This document shows positions 61,398 to 64,000 of a stretch of 64,000 bases of DNA, piece after piece (within the stretch, counting starts at the first letter, position 1; each line of letters starts with the position of its first letter). This DNA is from an uncultured Bacteroidota bacterium. Its GTDB lineage: Bacteria; Bacteroidota; Bacteroidia; Flavobacteriales; Flavobacteriaceae. The notes under the pieces are model-generated. The model worked only from the letters and a program-made list of their open reading frames with translations. It made no database searches and was not told the DNA's origin. The stretch is taken from positions 620,001-684,000 of the forward strand of contig CACMHY010000001.1 in assembly GCA_902613595.1 (NCBI GenBank), given 5' to 3'. The position numbers were made by a program, and so were the translations under genes.

Positions 61398-64000
61398 TCA
61401 ATTTTCAGGATTATTCATTTGATCCATTTTTTGTTCCTCTTTCTTTTCAATAATAGCTCTTTCAACGAACTCTTTATCTGGATAATTCCCTGATATTAGC
61501 CACTTAAAAATCACTTTTAAATCATTGTTAAGAGAGATAAATATTGGTAAAAGAATAAGTGTTAAAATTGTAGCGAATGCTATTCCATAGGAAACTGAGA
61601 TTGCCATTGGCTTGAGCCATTGAGCTTGTCTACTTTTCTCTAGAAGTAAAGGTGTAAGTCCTGCAACAGTCGTGGCTGTAGTTAAGAAAATTGCTCTAAA
61701 TCTTGATTTTCCAGCATCTATGAGTCCTTCATTGAAATTAAAATTTTGTTTTAAATTATTATTAAATTTTCCTATAAGAACAAGGCCGTCATTCACCATG
61801 ATACCTATAAGTGCAATCACTCCCAATAGTGAAAGAATATTAACTGGAAAACCATGAATCCAATGTCCCCAGGCAACCCCAATCAAACTAACAGGCATTA
61901 AACAAAATAAAAGTATTGGTTGAGAAAAGCTTCTAAAAGTGAAAGCTATTGTGATGTATATAAGTATAAGTATTGGAATTCCTGCAGACGAGAGTGAATT
62001 AATTAATTTAAATGCCTCTCTATTTTGTCCTTCATAAGATGCACTCACTGTTGGATATTTGGCTTGGATTTTGGGCATTATATTGTATCTAATATCATTC
62101 ATAATGTCTGTTGGTGACGATTCTTCTGAATTTTTGAGATCTGCTGACACTTGAATTTCTCTCCTACCATCAAGATGGTTTATTGATACATCTCCTCTTT
62201 CTATAGAATAAGTTGCTACCTCTTTTAGAGCGATAAAGTCTTTATTTGGTAAATCAATTTTCATATCCTCTAGTTGAGTAATTGATGACCTATCTTCTTT
62301 TTTGTAGCGAACCCAAACCCTAATTTCATCTTGACCCCTTTGGAATCTTTGAGCTTGAACACCAAAAAATCCAGCTCTCACTCTACTCATTAAATATCTA
62401 AGATCTAACCCCAAAGAATAAGCATTTTCCTTTAGTTTAAGTTTAATTTCCTTAATTCCCGCTGGATCATTATCTTCAATATCCTTGAGCAGTGCATTAG
62501 AAATTAGAGCTTGTTTTAATTCATTTTTTGCACTTTTTAATTCATTTATATTATTTGATAGTAGAGATACTGAAACAGGTTTTCCTCCAAAATTTGAACC
62601 GGAGCCAAAAACTATACTCTCAACCCCTACTACAGGTCCTACAAGTTCTGATATTCTAGAAGAGACCATAGAAGCCCTTATTTTATCAGGACGTTGTTCC
62701 CCTGGTAAAAGATTAATAATTAGATTAGCTTTTGAAGCACCATTCCCTAGAGTTTTAATAGAATTTACAAAAAGACTTTTCCCTGTTCCCTTGAGATATT
62801 TTTCTGTGAATTCTTTATTTACAATTTTAGATGTTTCCTCTATCATAGTAATTATTGAATCTGTTATTCTTTCATTTGTCCCATTAGGCATAACAAGATT
62901 TATGGAAATTCTATCTGATGCTATTGAAGGAAAGAAAGAAGTTCTGATTATACCACCTCCAAATGAACCAATCGTAAGAGAAAAAAATGCAATAAACATT
63001 GATATTACTAAAAAACGGTTGTTCAAAGAAAATTTAAGGAAGGGTAAATAAAATTTATCTCTCATAAATTTCATAAGCTTATCTCCTACTTTATTGAAAT
63101 CCCTCAGTTTTTTAAATGCCTTCGAAATTAAAGTCTTTGGTTCTTTTTCAAGTTTTACTAGTGCCTTTGAGTGTGCTAAGTGAGCTGGTAGAATTACTAG
63201 TGCTTCAATTAGTGAAATAAAAAGGGTTAACATAACCACGACTGAAACCTCACTAAAAAATTCTCCAATCCTTCCATCTAGAAATAAAAAAAGTGAGAAA
63301 GCCATCATAGTTGTAATAATAGCTGATACAACTGGAGGAATAACTTCAAGTACCCCATCAATTGCAGCTCTGTAGGGTGTTTTACCTTTTTCATATTGTT
63401 GATAAATATTTTCAGCTATTACAATCCCATCGTCTACGAGTATCCCTATTACGATAATCATACCAAAAGTTGATAATACATTAATCGTAACCCCTACTAG
63501 AGGAGCAAAAATAAACATTCCTAAAAATGAAACCGGGAGGCCAAAAGCTACCCAAAAAGCTAACCTAGAATTTAGAAAAAGTGAAAGGAATATTAGTACT
63601 AAAATCATACCTTGGAAAATATTTTCTATCAATAGCCTATTCCTGCCATTAAGTGTTTCGGAGGCATCAGTTAAAACTTCAAGCCTTGAATTTTCGTTCT
63701 GACTATTAAAATTTTTAATATAATTTCTAACTTTTGCAGAAGATGAAATCACATCTTCAGAATTTGTTGAGCTAACTGAAATTTTAATCAATACATCATC
63801 ACTCAGAAAACTCCTATTTGGAGTCTCTGAAAATCTGTCTTGAATATTGGCAACATCATTCAAATAAATTTTGGTTCCATCAGGTTGTGACAAAACTTCT
63901 ATTTTAGAAAGTTCATTACCATAGTAAAATTTATTATTGGCTCTAATCAAAAATTCTTCTGCTCTTGTTTTTACTCTTCCTCCGGTTATAATGATGTTTG
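61398..64000 (-). CDS. RND efflux transporter, C-terminal about 866 residues (5' end outside the window)
   Basis: The frame is open to the right edge, so roughly 150-200 N-terminal residues are missing; an internal in-frame TTG codon near 63950 is not the true start. It has the porter domain (PAGIKEIKLKLKENAYSLG, FFGVQAQRFQRGQDEIRVWVRY), the transmembrane motif VDDGIVIAENIYQQYEKGKTPYRAA and, in the second half, GIMVNDGLVLIGKFN, with conserved acidic residues for proton coupling. It resembles the HAE1-like/HME-related RND pumps of Bacteroidota. The substrate is not predictable. The membrane fusion protein gene is presumably further right. Confidence 0.92.
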   Translation of the reverse strand, partial: NIIITGGRVKTRAEEFLIRANNKFYYGNELSKIEVLSQPDGTKIYLNDVANIQDRFSETPNRSFLSDDVLIKISVSSTNSEDVISSSAKVRNYIKNFNSQNENSRLEVLTDASETLNGRNRLLIENIFQGMILVLIFLSLFLNSRLAFWVAFGLPVSFLGMFIFAPLVGVTINVLSTFGMIIVIGILVDDGIVIAENIYQQYEKGKTPYRAAIDGVLEVIPPVVSAIITTMMAFSLFLFLDGRIGEFFSEVSVVVMLTLFISLIEALVILPAHLAHSKALVKLEKEPKTLISKAFKKLRDFNKVGDKLMKFMRDKFYLPFLKFSLNNRFLVISMFIAFFSLTIGSFGGGIIRTSFFPSIASDRISINLVMPNGTNERITDSIITMIEETSKIVNKEFTEKYLKGTGKSLFVNSIKTLGNGASKANLIINLLPGEQRPDKIRASMVSSRISELVGPVVGVESIVFGSGSNFGGKPVSVSLLSNNINELKSAKNELKQALISNALLKDIEDNDPAGIKEIKLKLKENAYSLGLDLRYLMSRVRAGFFGVQAQRFQRGQDEIRVWVRYKKEDRSSITQLEDMKIDLPNKDFIALKEVATYSIERGDVSINHLDGRREIQVSADLKNSEESSPTDIMNDIRYNIMPKIQAKYPTVSASYEGQNREAFKLINSLSSAGIPILILIYITIAFTFRSFSQPILLFCLMPVSLIGVAWGHWIHGFPVNILSLLGVIALIGIMVNDGLVLIGKFNNNLKQNFNFNEGLIDAGKSRFRAIFLTTATTVAGLTPLLLEKSRQAQWLKPMAISVSYGIAFATILTLILLPIFISLNNDLKVIFKWLISGNYPDKEFVERAIIEKKEEQKMDQMNNPEN

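Noticed and set aside
61398-63950. An RND gene complete with a start at 63950
   Set aside because: The frame and family similarity continue to the right edge, so the codon at 63950 is internal and the gene is cut by the window.

Overview
The window is an AT-rich stretch that fits a marine member of the Flavobacteriia (Bacteroidota). The signs are a type IX-secreted surface protein with a gliding-motility C-terminal (CHU_C-type) domain, many signal peptides and relaxed lipoboxes, Bacteroidota-type promoters (TTTG-N19-TAnnTTTG upstream of sdhC), weak or absent Shine-Dalgarno sites, a three-gene sdhCAB operon and an alpha2-type glycyl-tRNA synthetase. No insertion sequence, prophage, integrase or CRISPR array was found. 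The genus cannot be fixed from the sequence.

Left part (1-12.9 kb): the 3' part of a serine hydrolase gene, a monomeric sarcosine-oxidase-type flavoenzyme, a DUF3784-like membrane protein and a possible small membrane ORF abutting it. Next comes a roughly 6.2 kb gene for a giant modular surface protein (about 25 BspA/DUF285 repeats, Ig-like and MBG-like modules, thrombospondin type 3 Ca-binding repeats, CHU_C sorting domain) whose 5' end looks frameshifted. Two secreted esterases flank tRNA-Arg(CCU), followed by a lipoprotein PQQ dehydrogenase with a built-in cytochrome c domain.

Middle left (12.9-24.7 kb): an accessory block dominated by small exported proteins. Three secreted proteins of about 260 residues look like diverged paralogues, each made of two alpha/beta-barrel-like halves. 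Two ABM-like paralogues, a lipocalin-like DUF1579-type protein, an NTF2-like lipoprotein, a DUF2911 protein, a Tat-exported sugar isomerase/epimerase-like protein, two exported metallophosphoesterases and a DUF5009/NagX-like acyltransferase accompany them. At least five of these genes share an extended promoter (ACTNNTTTGTATATT) and a similar short leader, which suggests one regulon. tRNA-Asn(GUU) lies at the right part of the block.

Centre (24.7-45.2 kb): mostly housekeeping genes. They are a SOUL protein, RseP, a SCO1-like protein, feoA-feoB with a Cys-rich FeoB partner, an MFS transporter, PepP, sdhCAB, an isolated KbaZ/GatZ-like TIM barrel overlapping sdhB, a second beta-lactamase-fold hydrolase, an omega-amidase-like enzyme, an Ig-like lipoprotein, GlyRS, exonuclease III, an OmpA lipoprotein and an aldo/keto reductase.

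Right part (45.2-64 kb): a double-ATPase peptide ABC protein, a methyltransferase, three small membrane proteins, a GH3 beta-glucosidase and AlkB. Then two convergent gene strings meet near 54.4 kb. The rightward one is alkB, repeat protein 1, ArsC-like phosphatase, membrane protein. The leftward one is repeat protein 2, DUF4468-like, D-aminoacylase-like, alpha/beta hydrolase. The two repeat proteins are paralogues built from an internally duplicated domain of about 120 residues that I do not recognise. The window closes with an HxlR regulator, an M24 peptidase-like protein and a TolC/RND efflux pair, the RND gene running off the right edge.
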